Shown piece after piece: positions 1 through 9,300 of a DNA stretch of 64,000 bases. A program made the translations under genes and the position numbers. The notes below the pieces were generated by a model. That model was not told where the DNA came from, made no database searches, and saw only the letters and a program-made list of their open reading frames with translations. Source of the stretch: Sphingobacteriales bacterium (GTDB lineage Bacteria > Bacteroidota > Bacteroidia > Chitinophagales > JADIYW01); contig JADJYT010000004.1 of the NCBI GenBank assembly GCA_016719635.1, forward strand, positions 62,001 through 126,000, in the 5' to 3' direction. Each line of letters begins with the position of its first letter. Positions within the stretch are counted from its first letter, which is position 1.

Positions 1-1235
1 GCGTTTTCATTTTCCTCCGCATATACTTTTTTCAGGTAATTATCCTTCCATCTGACAATAGGCATTTCCATCTTTTCGTAAATAAAGGAAGAAAAGTAAT
101 AGTTCATCAAAACATAAACGCTGACACCAATCATGTCACAGAGGAGCATGGGGATATGGAATCTCGAATGAAGGAATGCCGCTAAAATCAGGCCGATGGG
201 AAGGAAAAGAAATTGAAAGATATACAGTCCGTAAGTCAATTCACCGATCCGAACGATGATTCTGTTCGTGAGCAGCTTGAATTTTTCAGGAAAGTACAGC
301 ACACAAAGAAACCAAAGCACACAGAAGAAATTAACAAGGCTGTCCATAAACAGGTAGCCGTAATTCCGGTAAAAATATTTATCATCGCGCAGGGAAACCA
401 GCATGCTGATTCCATCTGTCTTTGCACTGAGATAAGCATTTATGAATCCAAAGCCTGCAATCAAAATAAAAGAAACGGCAAACAGATACAGGTATACCTT
501 TGATTTCTTAAAATCAAAGACAGTCAGTGCGATTCCGTAGAAGAATGCATCAAACTGGAATAACGGCAGGTGCCAGAGTAATAATGTTTTCAAATGTTCA
601 TCATTTGTTTTAGTGCCTATCCACAGATAGCCGATTATCCTGAAAACGGGCATTGTAATGATAAACACAATGGTCAGTATTTGTAAAACCCTTTTATTGG
701 CAAGCCAGGCTAAAAAGATGATTACGATGTAAAACTGCTCTTCCAGCGATAATGACCAGAGGTGCGGATAATACAGACACGACATATAATTCTCCATACC
801 GTTATTGAACACCCACCAGGATTTAAAGTTATAGGTAAATGTCAGCAGCATGGCCCAGAAATTTTTCAGTTCCAGGTCCATGAAAAAGGTATTATGCAGC
901 ACTTTTTTATAAAACACAAACAAGACCAGTGTAAGCGCCATGTAGAAAAAATACACCGGCATGATACGGGCCGTTCGCTTGATATAAAATATTCGGAAGC
1001 AATGCCAGAAATTGTTGGAGCGTTCTTTGTCGCGCAACAAATTCTTGGTAATCAGAAATGCCGACATGATAAAGAAACAATGCAGCCCGATGTATACGAT
1101 GGAGCTTGGCAGGTTGAATCCTGAAAATTTATAATGAACGAGCAATACCATCAGGCAGCAGGTACCCCTGATGCCATCAAAGGAGGTAACATAATTGGAT
1201 ACTTTCTTTTCTATGTTGGACGTTTTCTGCGACAT
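1..1235 (-). CDS. Acyltransferase family 3 membrane protein (partial, runs off left edge)
   Basis: Reading the minus strand from an ATG at 1235 gives an open frame to base 1 without a stop, so at least 411 codons are present and the C-terminus lies outside the window. It encodes a multi-spanning membrane protein with the hallmarks of the acyltransferase-3 (OafA/NodX-type) family: an early FDGIRG segment, a histidine in the first membrane segment (VLLVHYKF), an R-T-A-R-I-M-P-V-Y-F loop and the LWSLSLEEQFY motif. These enzymes O-acylate surface sugars or other exported substrates at the inner membrane. Its start lies 2 bases after the stop of the upstream gene, so the two are almost certainly co-transcribed and translationally coupled. 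The two proteins share the motif order and many residues, so they are tandem paralogues. The acyl donor and acceptor cannot be told from sequence. Confidence 0.85.
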   Translation of the reverse strand, partial: MSQKTSNIEKKVSNYVTSFDGIRGTCCLMVLLVHYKFSGFNLPSSIVYIGLHCFFIMSAFLITKNLLRDKERSNNFWHCFRIFYIKRTARIMPVYFFYMALTLVLFVFYKKVLHNTFFMDLELKNFWAMLLTFTYNFKSWWVFNNGMENYMSCLYYPHLWSLSLEEQFYIVIIFLAWLANKRVLQILTIVFIITMPVFRIIGYLWIGTKTNDEHLKTLLLWHLPLFQFDAFFYGIALTVFDFKKSKVYLYLFAVSFILIAGFGFINAYLSAKTDGISMLVSLRDDKYFYRNYGYLFMDSLVNFFCVLWFLCVLYFPEKFKLLTNRIIVRIGELTYGLYIFQFLFLPIGLILAAFLHSRFHIPMLLCDMIGVSVYVLMNYYFSSFIYEKMEMPIVRWKDNYLKKVYAEENEN

Positions 1236-1237
1236 GA

Positions 1238-2530
1238 TTATTTCTTGTATTTGGCCAGATACTTATCTTTCTTTTTCAGGAAATGACTCTCCAGGCTGTT
1301 GTAGCTGAAATGTGACAACAAGAGCAAGCAAGATATGGATAAAAGAATGGAAACCAACTCATAGGTGAACTGAACGATGCCGTGTGTACTGTCAATATAG
1401 GGTTTAATGAATATCAGCACGGGAATAATGAATATGTACTGATAAACGTAGGAGCTGTAGGTGATTCTAGCTCCCACATCGACAATGAACCTGTTTTTGA
1501 AGAAATTAAAACGGGTTTCGTCCTTGAAACAGATATAAAAGAAGCTGACACAAAGCAGATTAACCAACGTATCAATGTAAATATACTGGCCGTTCCGGGT
1601 CATGAATTCATAGCTGGTAATGATATGGATAAAATTCTCTCCTGTACGCTGATGCAGTATCCAGCCATTTACGGGGACTGTCAGTATGAAGATGAAGAGC
1701 AGCAGGTAAAATACGCGGTTCATCGTGATATCACTCCATTTGACATCAAATAATGCCAGGGCGGTGCCGTAAAAGAACGCATCATACTGGAAGATGGTGC
1801 AACGGTATAAGATAAAAGAGCGGTGCATATTATCATCCGTCAGTGTTCCCAGCCAATTAAAGCCGATGATGCGGATGATCGGGAACAGGATAATCATGGC
1901 TATGCACAGCCGCTTGATGGCTTTCTCGCTCATAAAATAGATCATAAACGGAACTATGATGTAAAACTGTTCCTCCAGGGATAAGGACCATAAATGCGGA
2001 AATACCAGTGATTTATTATAGATATCTCCGGTAAACAGACAATATAAATCCTTAAAGTTATACGTAAATGACAACAGCATCCATCCGAAATACTTTATTT
2101 CATAGAAAATACCTAAGATAGGCTTATACAGCGTTCGCGCTGTCAGTAGTGCAATAAAAACCGTAAACGCCAGATAGGCAAAATATACCGGAAAAATCCG
2201 AAGTGTCCGTTTGATGTAAAATTTCACAAAAAAGGTCTTGAAACTGTCCGATCGCTTTTTGTCTATCATCAGTGTTCTGGTTATCAAGAAGGACGACATG
2301 ATGAAGAAGCTGTGCATCGTAAAGTATCCGATATTGGATGGGATATTTACGTAATAGAAATGATGGTGGATGATCAGGATGGTAAAACAAAAGAAACCCC
2401 TGAACCCGTCAAATTGCGGCAGATAGATATTCTTTAAACGGTAGTCGCTGTTGCCCATCAAAAACAGAATTGCAATGGTTACGAATATAGCTAAATTTAG
2501 TGCTAAAATAACTGCTTCTTTCCACTCCAC
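1238..2530 (-). CDS. Acyltransferase family 3 membrane protein
   Basis: This 430-residue protein has about ten hydrophobic segments and the same motif set as its downstream neighbour: FDGFRG near residue 42, a histidine cluster (IIHHHFYY) in the next membrane segment, K-R-T-L-R-I-F-P-V-Y-F in the following loop and LWSLSLEEQFY near residue 180. That fits an acyltransferase-3 enzyme modifying cell-surface glycans. An internal ATG at the MGNSDYRLKN segment is an alternative start that would remove one hydrophobic stretch; the longer start is kept because that stretch looks like a real first transmembrane helix. The gene is divergent from the dehydrogenase fusion at 2562 with about 30 bases between starts, so the promoters must be packed tightly. 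Substrate unknown. Confidence 0.87.
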   Translation of the reverse strand: MEWKEAVILALNLAIFVTIAILFLMGNSDYRLKNIYLPQFDGFRGFFCFTILIIHHHFYYVNIPSNIGYFTMHSFFIMSSFLITRTLMIDKKRSDSFKTFFVKFYIKRTLRIFPVYFAYLAFTVFIALLTARTLYKPILGIFYEIKYFGWMLLSFTYNFKDLYCLFTGDIYNKSLVFPHLWSLSLEEQFYIIVPFMIYFMSEKAIKRLCIAMIILFPIIRIIGFNWLGTLTDDNMHRSFILYRCTIFQYDAFFYGTALALFDVKWSDITMNRVFYLLLFIFILTVPVNGWILHQRTGENFIHIITSYEFMTRNGQYIYIDTLVNLLCVSFFYICFKDETRFNFFKNRFIVDVGARITYSSYVYQYIFIIPVLIFIKPYIDSTHGIVQFTYELVSILLSISCLLLLSHFSYNSLESHFLKKKDKYLAKYKK

Positions 2531-2544
2531 TTAAAAATTACTTC

Positions 2545-2552
2545 TATCTTTG
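2545..2552 (+). promoter_or_regulatory. Bacteroidota -7 promoter box (TATCTTTG)
   Basis: TATCTTTG matches the TAnnTTTG consensus exactly and ends 9 bases before the ATG at 2562, so the transcript would have a leader of only a few bases. No convincing TTTG box is seen about 20 bases upstream. This box is the reason to prefer the ATG at 2562 over an upstream TTG at 2550, which would lie inside the promoter. Confidence 0.6.
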
Positions 2553-2561
2553 CACCTGCTT

Positions 2562-4631
2562 ATGCCAAAAGCGATTGTCACCGGAGCTGCAGGACACATT
2601 GGATACAATGTGGCTAAACTCCTATTGTCTAAAAACTATGATGTACACCTGCTCATACGGAGCAGCAATGTGAATATTGCGGAGTTGGAAGAACTTGGCG
2701 CAAAAGTATTTCCCTGCAATTTATTTGAGGTAGATTCCTATGCGCCTGTCATACAGGATGCGGATGTCTTCTTTCATCTGGCAGCGGAAAATACCACGTC
2801 CATGAGTAACGTGTCCCGCATTTTAGAAAATACGGATAAGCTGACACAGGTCGTGTTAAATGCCTGCCATGAATCTCAGGTGAAGACAGTTATCTATACC
2901 AGTTCGGTTGTGGTGATTGGCAGGAGCCCGGATGCTCATAAATTATTGACGGAAAATGATGTCAATGCATTTGCGGAAAGCCCGTATGTGCAGGGGAAAT
3001 TGCAGGCGGAACAATTTGTAGAACGGTTTATTCAGGATAAGAATGCAGACATACGCCGAGTCTATCCTTCCTGGGTGGTGGGCAGCGGCGATGCCAGACT
3101 GACACCGCCACATAAGGTCATTAAGGATTTCTTACAAAAGGGCACACCTGTCTATTTTGACGGTGGCATTTCCATTGCTGATGTGGAAGAGGTTGCAAAA
3201 GGGCATGTAGCAGCTTATGAAAAAGGCCGTCCCAAAGAAAAATATATCCTTTCCGGTGAGAATATCACGTTCAAGCAATTTTATGAATTGCTGTCTGCCA
3301 ACAGCCGACAGAAGATGCCCAGGCTGAAACTGCCGAAGTGGATGATCTTTACCGCATCCTGGATATTCAGCAGGTTGTTTAAACTGATGGGAAAAGAATT
3401 TCCAATCAGTCCGCAGTATGTCCGGTCTGTGGTGGGCACTTTTTCCTGGTATGATTGCCGCAAGGCACAGCAAGAACTTGGCTATCAGATAAAGCCGGTA
3501 TCAGAAATATTGAGATATGCCGTGGCAGATGTCAATAAAAAAATCTTAGGCGTGCATTCATTGGGTAAGAAGACACGTCATTGCGAACGAAGTGAAGCAA
3601 TCACATCAGATGGCTTCGTACCTCGCCATGACGAGGGTTCAGGAATTCTTCTCATCACAGGCGTTCCGGGTTGGCTCGGAAACCGTATGGTTGACATCCT
3701 GATTAACGGAGACCGATTCGGCAACTGGCAAAGTAATCGAAAGGTGCGTGTCATGCTGGAGCCCAGGTTCAAAGGATTGTTATCCCTTCCGGCGAATTAT
3801 GAAATTGTGTATGCGGATATCACCCGGAAGCAACAGGTGTCGGAAGTTGTCAAAGGCGTGACTGCTGTCTTCCATCTTGCCGGGGCCATTTATCCCAAAC
3901 AGGTGGACGTGTTGTACAAGGTAAATGAACTAGGCACTAAGAATTTGGTGGATGCCTGCATAGAAAACAATATCCGCCGATTTGTCTTCATGTCTACAGA
4001 TTCCACCTGCGGACACGGTACTAAAGACAAACGTGTCTTTGATGAACATACACAGCCAGTACCTTACAAGAATTATGGTAAGAGCAAATGGCTGGCAGAG
4101 GAATATATCTTAAAGAAAACCAGGGAAGGGAAGTTGGACGGCACTTCACTCCGTGGCTTCTGGTTCTTTGGGCCTTTTGCGCCGGATCGTCAGCTGAACT
4201 TCGTCCACATGTTTTACTGGCCGAGACAGATTGTATTCGGCAACGGCAAAAATCTGCGCAGCATTTCTCACACGGATAATATCATCGAAGCATTTTTTCA
4301 GGCTGAAAATAATCCAGCCACATTTGGTCATTGGTACTGGATTGGAAATGATACACCGCATCCTACAGTGGATGCCATCTATGGTGCGATAGCAAATGCG
4401 CTGCATGTTCCGTATAAGCCACTGTATATTTCCAAAACCCTATGCCGATGTTTCGAATGGCTGGATACGGTTTTAGGTAAATTCAATTACATACATCCAA
4501 CCGTACAGGCTGCCGGTAAATTTGATTATGACATTGCAGGAGATAGTGATAAGGCCAAACGCGATTTTGGTTACCACCCAAGAGTGACACTGGAAGACGC
4601 CGCAAAAGAATTGAAAGAGATGACTTCTTAA
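2562..4631 (+). CDS. Fused double NAD-dependent epimerase/dehydratase (extended SDR)
   Basis: This 689-residue protein has two complete extended short-chain dehydrogenase domains. The first has the nucleotide-binding motif TGAAGHIG at residues 7-14 and a catalytic Y142-x3-K146. The second restarts with ITGVPGWLG near residue 365 and has Y505-x3-K509. Both resemble the 3-beta-hydroxysteroid dehydrogenase/isomerase-like branch that acts on sterol, hopanoid, lipid or sugar substrates; the real substrate is unknown. Between the domains, residues about 339-358 are encoded by a palindromic genomic repeat (see 3576-3635), so this part of the linker is repeat-derived. The start was placed at 2562 because a -7 promoter box sits just upstream. 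The small membrane protein at 4650 follows after 18 bases and may be co-transcribed. Confidence 0.88.
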   Translation: MPKAIVTGAAGHIGYNVAKLLLSKNYDVHLLIRSSNVNIAELEELGAKVFPCNLFEVDSYAPVIQDADVFFHLAAENTTSMSNVSRILENTDKLTQVVLNACHESQVKTVIYTSSVVVIGRSPDAHKLLTENDVNAFAESPYVQGKLQAEQFVERFIQDKNADIRRVYPSWVVGSGDARLTPPHKVIKDFLQKGTPVYFDGGISIADVEEVAKGHVAAYEKGRPKEKYILSGENITFKQFYELLSANSRQKMPRLKLPKWMIFTASWIFSRLFKLMGKEFPISPQYVRSVVGTFSWYDCRKAQQELGYQIKPVSEILRYAVADVNKKILGVHSLGKKTRHCERSEAITSDGFVPRHDEGSGILLITGVPGWLGNRMVDILINGDRFGNWQSNRKVRVMLEPRFKGLLSLPANYEIVYADITRKQQVSEVVKGVTAVFHLAGAIYPKQVDVLYKVNELGTKNLVDACIENNIRRFVFMSTDSTCGHGTKDKRVFDEHTQPVPYKNYGKSKWLAEEYILKKTREGKLDGTSLRGFWFFGPFAPDRQLNFVHMFYWPRQIVFGNGKNLRSISHTDNIIEAFFQAENNPATFGHWYWIGNDTPHPTVDAIYGAIANALHVPYKPLYISKTLCRCFEWLDTVLGKFNYIHPTVQAAGKFDYDIAGDSDKAKRDFGYHPRVTLEDAAKELKEMTS
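3576..3635. repeat. Palindromic repeat element inside a coding region
   Basis: The left arm begins CGTCATTGCGAACGAAG and the right arm ends CTTCGTACCTCGCCATGACG; they pair imperfectly around a short centre. This resembles the dispersed genomic palindromes that begin CGTCATTGCGA and end TCGCAATGACG. It is read through without a frame break and contributes the peptide RHCERSEAITSDGFVPRHDE to the linker of the dehydrogenase fusion. A related but distinct element is intergenic at 57115-57183. Confidence 0.75.
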
Positions 4632-4649
4632 TCGTTTAAATCCTGAGAG

Positions 4650-5045
4650 ATGTACCGTAGAAGTTTTTTTGTTTGGATACTCTTGATGCTGGTCGAATCC
4701 ATTCATGGGTTTTTGCGTATGGTGTGGCTGGCGACTGCTGTAGGTGATTTTACTGCCCGTCAGATTGCAGTTTTCAACGGAGCCCTGCTGATTTTTATGA
4801 TTACCTACCTTCTTATCCAAAAAATGAAGGTTAAAACCACTCAGGAGTGTATCACCATCGGAATCAGTTGGGTGATCCTCACGTTTTTTTTTGAAATGGG
4901 ATTGGGTCGATTGGTTTTTTACGCAAGCTGGGAGCGTATCTTTTCTGATTATAATCTAGTGCAGGGAGGTTTGATGCCGGTAGGCTTGTTGTGTATGCTG
5001 TTCACACCGCTCTTTGCCGCCAAACTGAAAGGGGTGGTAAAGTAG
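4650..5045 (+). CDS. Small four-helix membrane protein, function unknown
   Basis: The 131-residue product has about four hydrophobic segments (residues about 5-25, 40-58, 70-90 and 105-125), with a positively charged KMKVKTTQE loop in the middle. No catalytic motif is recognised. It starts 18 bases after the dehydrogenase fusion with a purine-rich GAGAG stretch before the ATG, which suggests a shared transcript. It is convergent with the lipocalin-like gene at 5049 with only 3 bases between the stops. Confidence 0.7.
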   Translation: MYRRSFFVWILLMLVESIHGFLRMVWLATAVGDFTARQIAVFNGALLIFMITYLLIQKMKVKTTQECITIGISWVILTFFFEMGLGRLVFYASWERIFSDYNLVQGGLMPVGLLCMLFTPLFAAKLKGVVK

Positions 5046-5048
5046 TCT

Positions 5049-5447
5049 TTAATCCATTCGCTGCATCCCATATATGACGGGCACACCCATAAACTTGGTT
5101 TTCATGCGCAGTTTATCGTCTGAAATATCCACGATAGTATGCAGTTCGGTCCCATCTTTATCTACTGTCGTAACGGTTAGTTTGGAATGGTCGTAAGTCC
5201 AGGTTCCTTTATACGCTTTGTCACCTGCCTTTTCCTGCAGTGTTCCGTTCGATAAAAAATGCAGGATGACTTCCGGAGAAGAGGCGGGAATATCCATCTT
5301 CTTGCCTTTACCTTCCAGTGTGGTAAGTTTCCATTTATGACAAAGCAGGGTCTTGATTTGCTGTTCCGATAAATTATCAACAGACGATTTGGCTAACCCG
5401 GATACGGTGATAAGGCAGAGTAAGAAAGAGAAAATTAGATTATTCAT
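5049..5447 (-). CDS. Secreted lipocalin-like small protein
   Basis: This 132-residue protein has a signal peptide (about residues 1-19, hydrophobic core FSFLLCLITVSG). A compact beta-rich domain follows, with the pattern HKWKLTTLEGKGK, then G-T-L-Q-E, Y-K-G-T-W-T-Y and a late D-K-L-R-M-K strand. This W-K-L / G-T-W layout is that of the lipocalin-like domain proteins common in Bacteroidota. These are exported and mostly uncharacterised; some bind small hydrophobic ligands. No lipobox is present, so it is probably periplasmic. It is a single-gene unit, convergent with the gene at 4650. Confidence 0.65.
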   Translation of the reverse strand: MNNLIFSFLLCLITVSGLAKSSVDNLSEQQIKTLLCHKWKLTTLEGKGKKMDIPASSPEVILHFLSNGTLQEKAGDKAYKGTWTYDHSKLTVTTVDKDGTELHTIVDISDDKLRMKTKFMGVPVIYGMQRMD

Positions 5448-5544
5448 AATGGCATTTTCAGCACATTAAATGTACGGATTTTTTCCGAATTGAAAAAATA
5501 CTAAAGAATCAGTGTCTATATTTTAAAATCTCGCTTCTACCGTT

Positions 5545-5552
5545 TACTTTTA
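5545..5552 (+). promoter_or_regulatory. Candidate -7 promoter box for thiG (TACTTTTA)
   Basis: TACTTTTA matches TAnnTTTG in seven of eight places and ends 4 bases before the GTG at 5557. If used, thiG would be transcribed with almost no leader. A weak upstream box (TTTT at 5521) lies at the right spacing of 20 bases. No thiamine-pyrophosphate riboswitch pattern is visible upstream. Confidence 0.4.
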
Positions 5553-5556
5553 CATC

Positions 5557-6330
5557 GTGCAAAAGAATTTACAAATTGCAGGAAAAGATTTTTCTTCCCG
5601 CCTGTTTCTGGGTACCGGTAAATTCGGCTCTCCGCTAACCATGCAGGAATCCGTAATCGCTTCGGGTACGGAGCTTGTGACGATGGCATTAAAACGCATC
5701 GACTTAAAAAATCAGTCCGATTCTATTTTGACGTATCTGAAGAACACTACGGTGAATCTGCTGCCGAATACCAGCGGTGTGCGAACAGCCAAAGAAGCCA
5801 TCTTTGCGGCGCAGGCGGCGCGTGAGGCACTGGAAACGAACTGGATTAAACTGGAAATACATCCCGACCCCAGATACCTGATGCCAGACCCGATTGAAAC
5901 CCTCAAGGCCACCGAAGAACTGGTAAAACTGGGTTTTATCGTCTTACCTTACATTCATGCAGATCCCGTTCTGTGCAAACGGTTGGAAGAAGTCGGCACA
6001 CATGCCGTGATGCCTTTGGGTGCGCCTATCGGCAGCAACAAAGGACTGGCATCTCTGGAATTCTTAAAAATCATCATTGAACAAAGCAATGTTCCTGTCG
6101 TGGTGGATGCCGGTATCGGAGCACCCTCGCAGGCTGCACAGGCTATGGAACTGGGGGCAGACGCCGTTCTGGTGAATACAGCCATTGCAGTAGCCAGTCA
6201 TCCGGTTCAGATGGCGGAAGCCTTTAGACTAGCACTGATGGCTGGACGAATGGCCTATGAGGCTAAGTTGGCATCCGTTGCATCCGCTGCACATGCCAGC
6301 AGTCCGCTGGATGCCTTATTAGACGGATGA
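5557..6330 (+). CDS. thiG: Thiazole synthase ThiG
   Basis: The 257-residue protein is full length for ThiG. This TIM-barrel enzyme joins 1-deoxyxylulose 5-phosphate, dehydroglycine and ThiS-thiocarboxylate sulfur into the thiamine thiazole ring. The N-terminal LFLGTGKFGS segment, TNWIKLEI with the probable Schiff-base lysine K98, the H-A-V-M-P-L-G-A-P-I-G-S segment and VVVDAGIGAPSQAAQAMELGADAVLVNTAI all match the family. The start is a GTG; the next in-frame ATG would cut into the first barrel strands. No other thi gene is adjacent. Its usual partner thiH lies 14 kb away on the same strand, beyond two giant surface-protein genes. Confidence 0.95.
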   Translation: MQKNLQIAGKDFSSRLFLGTGKFGSPLTMQESVIASGTELVTMALKRIDLKNQSDSILTYLKNTTVNLLPNTSGVRTAKEAIFAAQAAREALETNWIKLEIHPDPRYLMPDPIETLKATEELVKLGFIVLPYIHADPVLCKRLEEVGTHAVMPLGAPIGSNKGLASLEFLKIIIEQSNVPVVVDAGIGAPSQAAQAMELGADAVLVNTAIAVASHPVQMAEAFRLALMAGRMAYEAKLASVASAAHASSPLDALLDG

Positions 6331-6350
6331 TACGGGATGATTTCTGCTCA

Positions 6351-9300
6351 TTAATGTACTAACACCTTGTCGGAAAATATATTTAATCCGTCTGTCAACT
6401 GGATGATGTACAGCCCATCTGCCAGTTTGTTTTTAATGTCTAAGTTAAAACGGTTATAGCCCCTGGTAACTGATTTTGTTTCCAGATGCAGCAGTTTTCC
6501 TGAAAGTTCAAATACATGGACTGCAACGGATTTATCTTTGTCTGAATTGACTTCCAGAACTATTTTCGGGTCGTTGTAGAATACGTGTACACCATTCACT
6601 TCCCGACATTTCACCAGGATAATGGAATAGATGGTTGAATTCCCTTCATTATCCAATTCCAGCAAACGGTAGTAATTTACACTGGAGATGACACTTGAAT
6701 CTGTTATGGAATAACTTCTCGGTTGGTTGGAGAATCCGGCAGCTCGCATAACAGCAATATTGTCAAAATGAACGCCGTCTGCGGAACGCTGTATTATGAA
6801 CTGTTTACTGTTGTTTTCACTGGCAGTCGTCCACTGAAGCTGAGCAGTTCCATCTTCCAGACAAGTACCAGTGAAGCTGGTAAGTTCGATTGGTAAAGGA
6901 TTAGGAGGACCGCCTCCGAATCCGAAGTTGGAGAAACCGCTGATACCGCTTCTTGAAACGGTTGGCAATGCCATTGTTCCGGTTGGCTGCAAATGAGTTC
7001 CAGGAGTTGTCCAGTTGCCGCCGCCAACTCGTTTCAACAATGTCAATTGACACATATTGTTGATAGAAGAAAATCCTTCGCCCGTTGCGGATGCAGTATA
7101 GGTTCCGGCAGATAACTTAGAACTTTCGGGTGTGGCAACCCAGTAACCCTGATCTTCGGTGGATGTCACATCAAATGGATTGGCACAGGTGCCTGCCGCA
7201 GGAATACCGGTGATGGGAATGCCGGCTAATCCCATTGGAGACCTGTTGAAATTGATATCCAGGTAACCGGCGTCAGTGCCGGTAAGGGTACTGAATTCCA
7301 TCAGGAAGAGGCGGTTATAAAAATTGGTTCCGGACGTATCACCTATCGGAAATAATCCACTGGCGTTTCCGGTATTTGAGCCGTTAAACCAACGTCTCAT
7401 CTTTCCGGCAATGTACCCAGCGGTATAACTAAGGCTGCCTGTTTCACCGGTATTTATTCCTTTTCCCAATTCAAGGATATTGGATGCACCGGTAAGGATA
7501 TGCCCGCTGTACATTTTCAGAATGCTGTCTGCACGGGTAGTGTTCGTTAGGGTAACCTTGTCAGAAGTATTTGATTTATATACATACAGACCTTTGACGG
7601 TAGCAGGCAAACCATTCCCAGAAACCATGTTTCCCGGACTAACAAAGCCATAACTTGCATCCGAAGAAAAAGTTCTGTTGCTGGTACGTATATTACCGAC
7701 AGTTACACCTGTACCGGCAGCTGCCGTTGTGATACCATTGCTGTTTCCATAAAGCAAACCCGCATTGGCATTAATATTAACTATTTCCGCTCCGGCACCA
7801 GACAGTGGAGCATAAATAAAATCAGATTCATCCATACGTAAAACAGCAGGATAATTTACATTCATGACATTTTTAAGATAAAAACTGGAAGTAAGGTCAA
7901 CATTACCAGCTTTATCTAAACCGGAAGAAGTGGAGTAATTTGCGGCATTCGCATTCACTTCAATGTTATAATAAGAGATTATTCTGTCAAGTGTATCCAT
8001 CCCTCTGATTTGCTGCTGGCTGGTACTGCCGGTACCGTAAAACTCCACTACTCCGCCGGTTAAAGTATAAGGATTGTTGTACCCATCTAACATAGGATTG
8101 GCTTCATTGAATTTTTTGATTCTCAGTCTTCCACCATCCATCTTAAGACCACCCCTGCCAATAAAAGAAGTAGCAATTCCAACATTGTCTGAGACACAAT
8201 CAACGATTGCATTACCGGTGATGTATAATAGGGAGTCAATCGTTGTCTGATCATTTAGATTCTTATAGTTGGTGCCCAAAGTGTTGCTTCCGCTGAATTT
8301 TATATTTATATAGTTAAAGGCAGCAGCATCAGCACGTAACCGTTGGAAAGCATGATTACTGCCAGTTCCTGCCAGTTCTATTGTGCCTCCGGTTAATACA
8401 TACGGAAAAGAACCCGTTCCGCAACCGCACATTCTCGGAATGTCATCATTGGTAACAAAGGAACTGTTTCCTCTGGGTATTTTATAGAAAGTACCCGGAG
8501 ACATATACAGCGTTCCGTCGGTTCCTGAAATATATTCATTTTCCGTCTCTATAAACTGTCCTTTTCGAATATCCAGTCTTCCTCCACCGGGAAATGTAGT
8601 TGAATCATTTGTCAGAGCAAACGTTACAGTAGGAGTAAGTATCTTATTATTGTCTGATAAATCACATATAACGATTTTGCCAAATCCGTTTGAGGCACCT
8701 GTTTGATTAATACCATCGCCGGTATAATGTGTACCGCCATTGCTGGTGGATTTGCCGGTATACCAATATCTGGCCACTTGATTAAAATCTCTGTTTCCAG
8801 TGGCAAAACCTGTCACATTTCCGGTACTGCTTCCATAGGTGGCGGTATTCTTTATAATTCCGTCAGGGGAGGAAATTTTTAATGTTCCTCCTGAAGCTAG
8901 TGTAAATAAATTTATGGTAGATGCGCCGTTAACAGTTAATGGTGTACCATCCGTTTTCCAGTTAAAATCCAATGTGCCGCCAGAAGCAACAGTTAAAGTA
9001 GTCGGATAACCTGAAAGGGCGGTTGTATAGGTAAAGTTGTTGTTTTTTAATTGTACGGTTGCTCCATTCTTTATGGTAAAAGTTATACCCTTGCCGGAAG
9101 GAGCGACTACTGATGCAACATCTACCAGCTGTGGACCGGTTCCTGTAAAATTGAATTCCGCATCAGTAGGAAATACGTTATTTTGGACGGTAGAAGTTGA
9201 GGCGACTGTTAAATTACCTTTTAAATTTAAAACAGCCTTTTGTCCGTTAGCAGCATTAAGGCTTGATGGATTTAAGAATAGGGAAGTTGTTCCGGTCATG

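Noticed and set aside
5460..5556. Possible thiamine-pyrophosphate riboswitch before thiG
   Set aside because: The region is AT-rich and lacks the conserved riboswitch core; the promoter box almost touching the start leaves no room for a leader.
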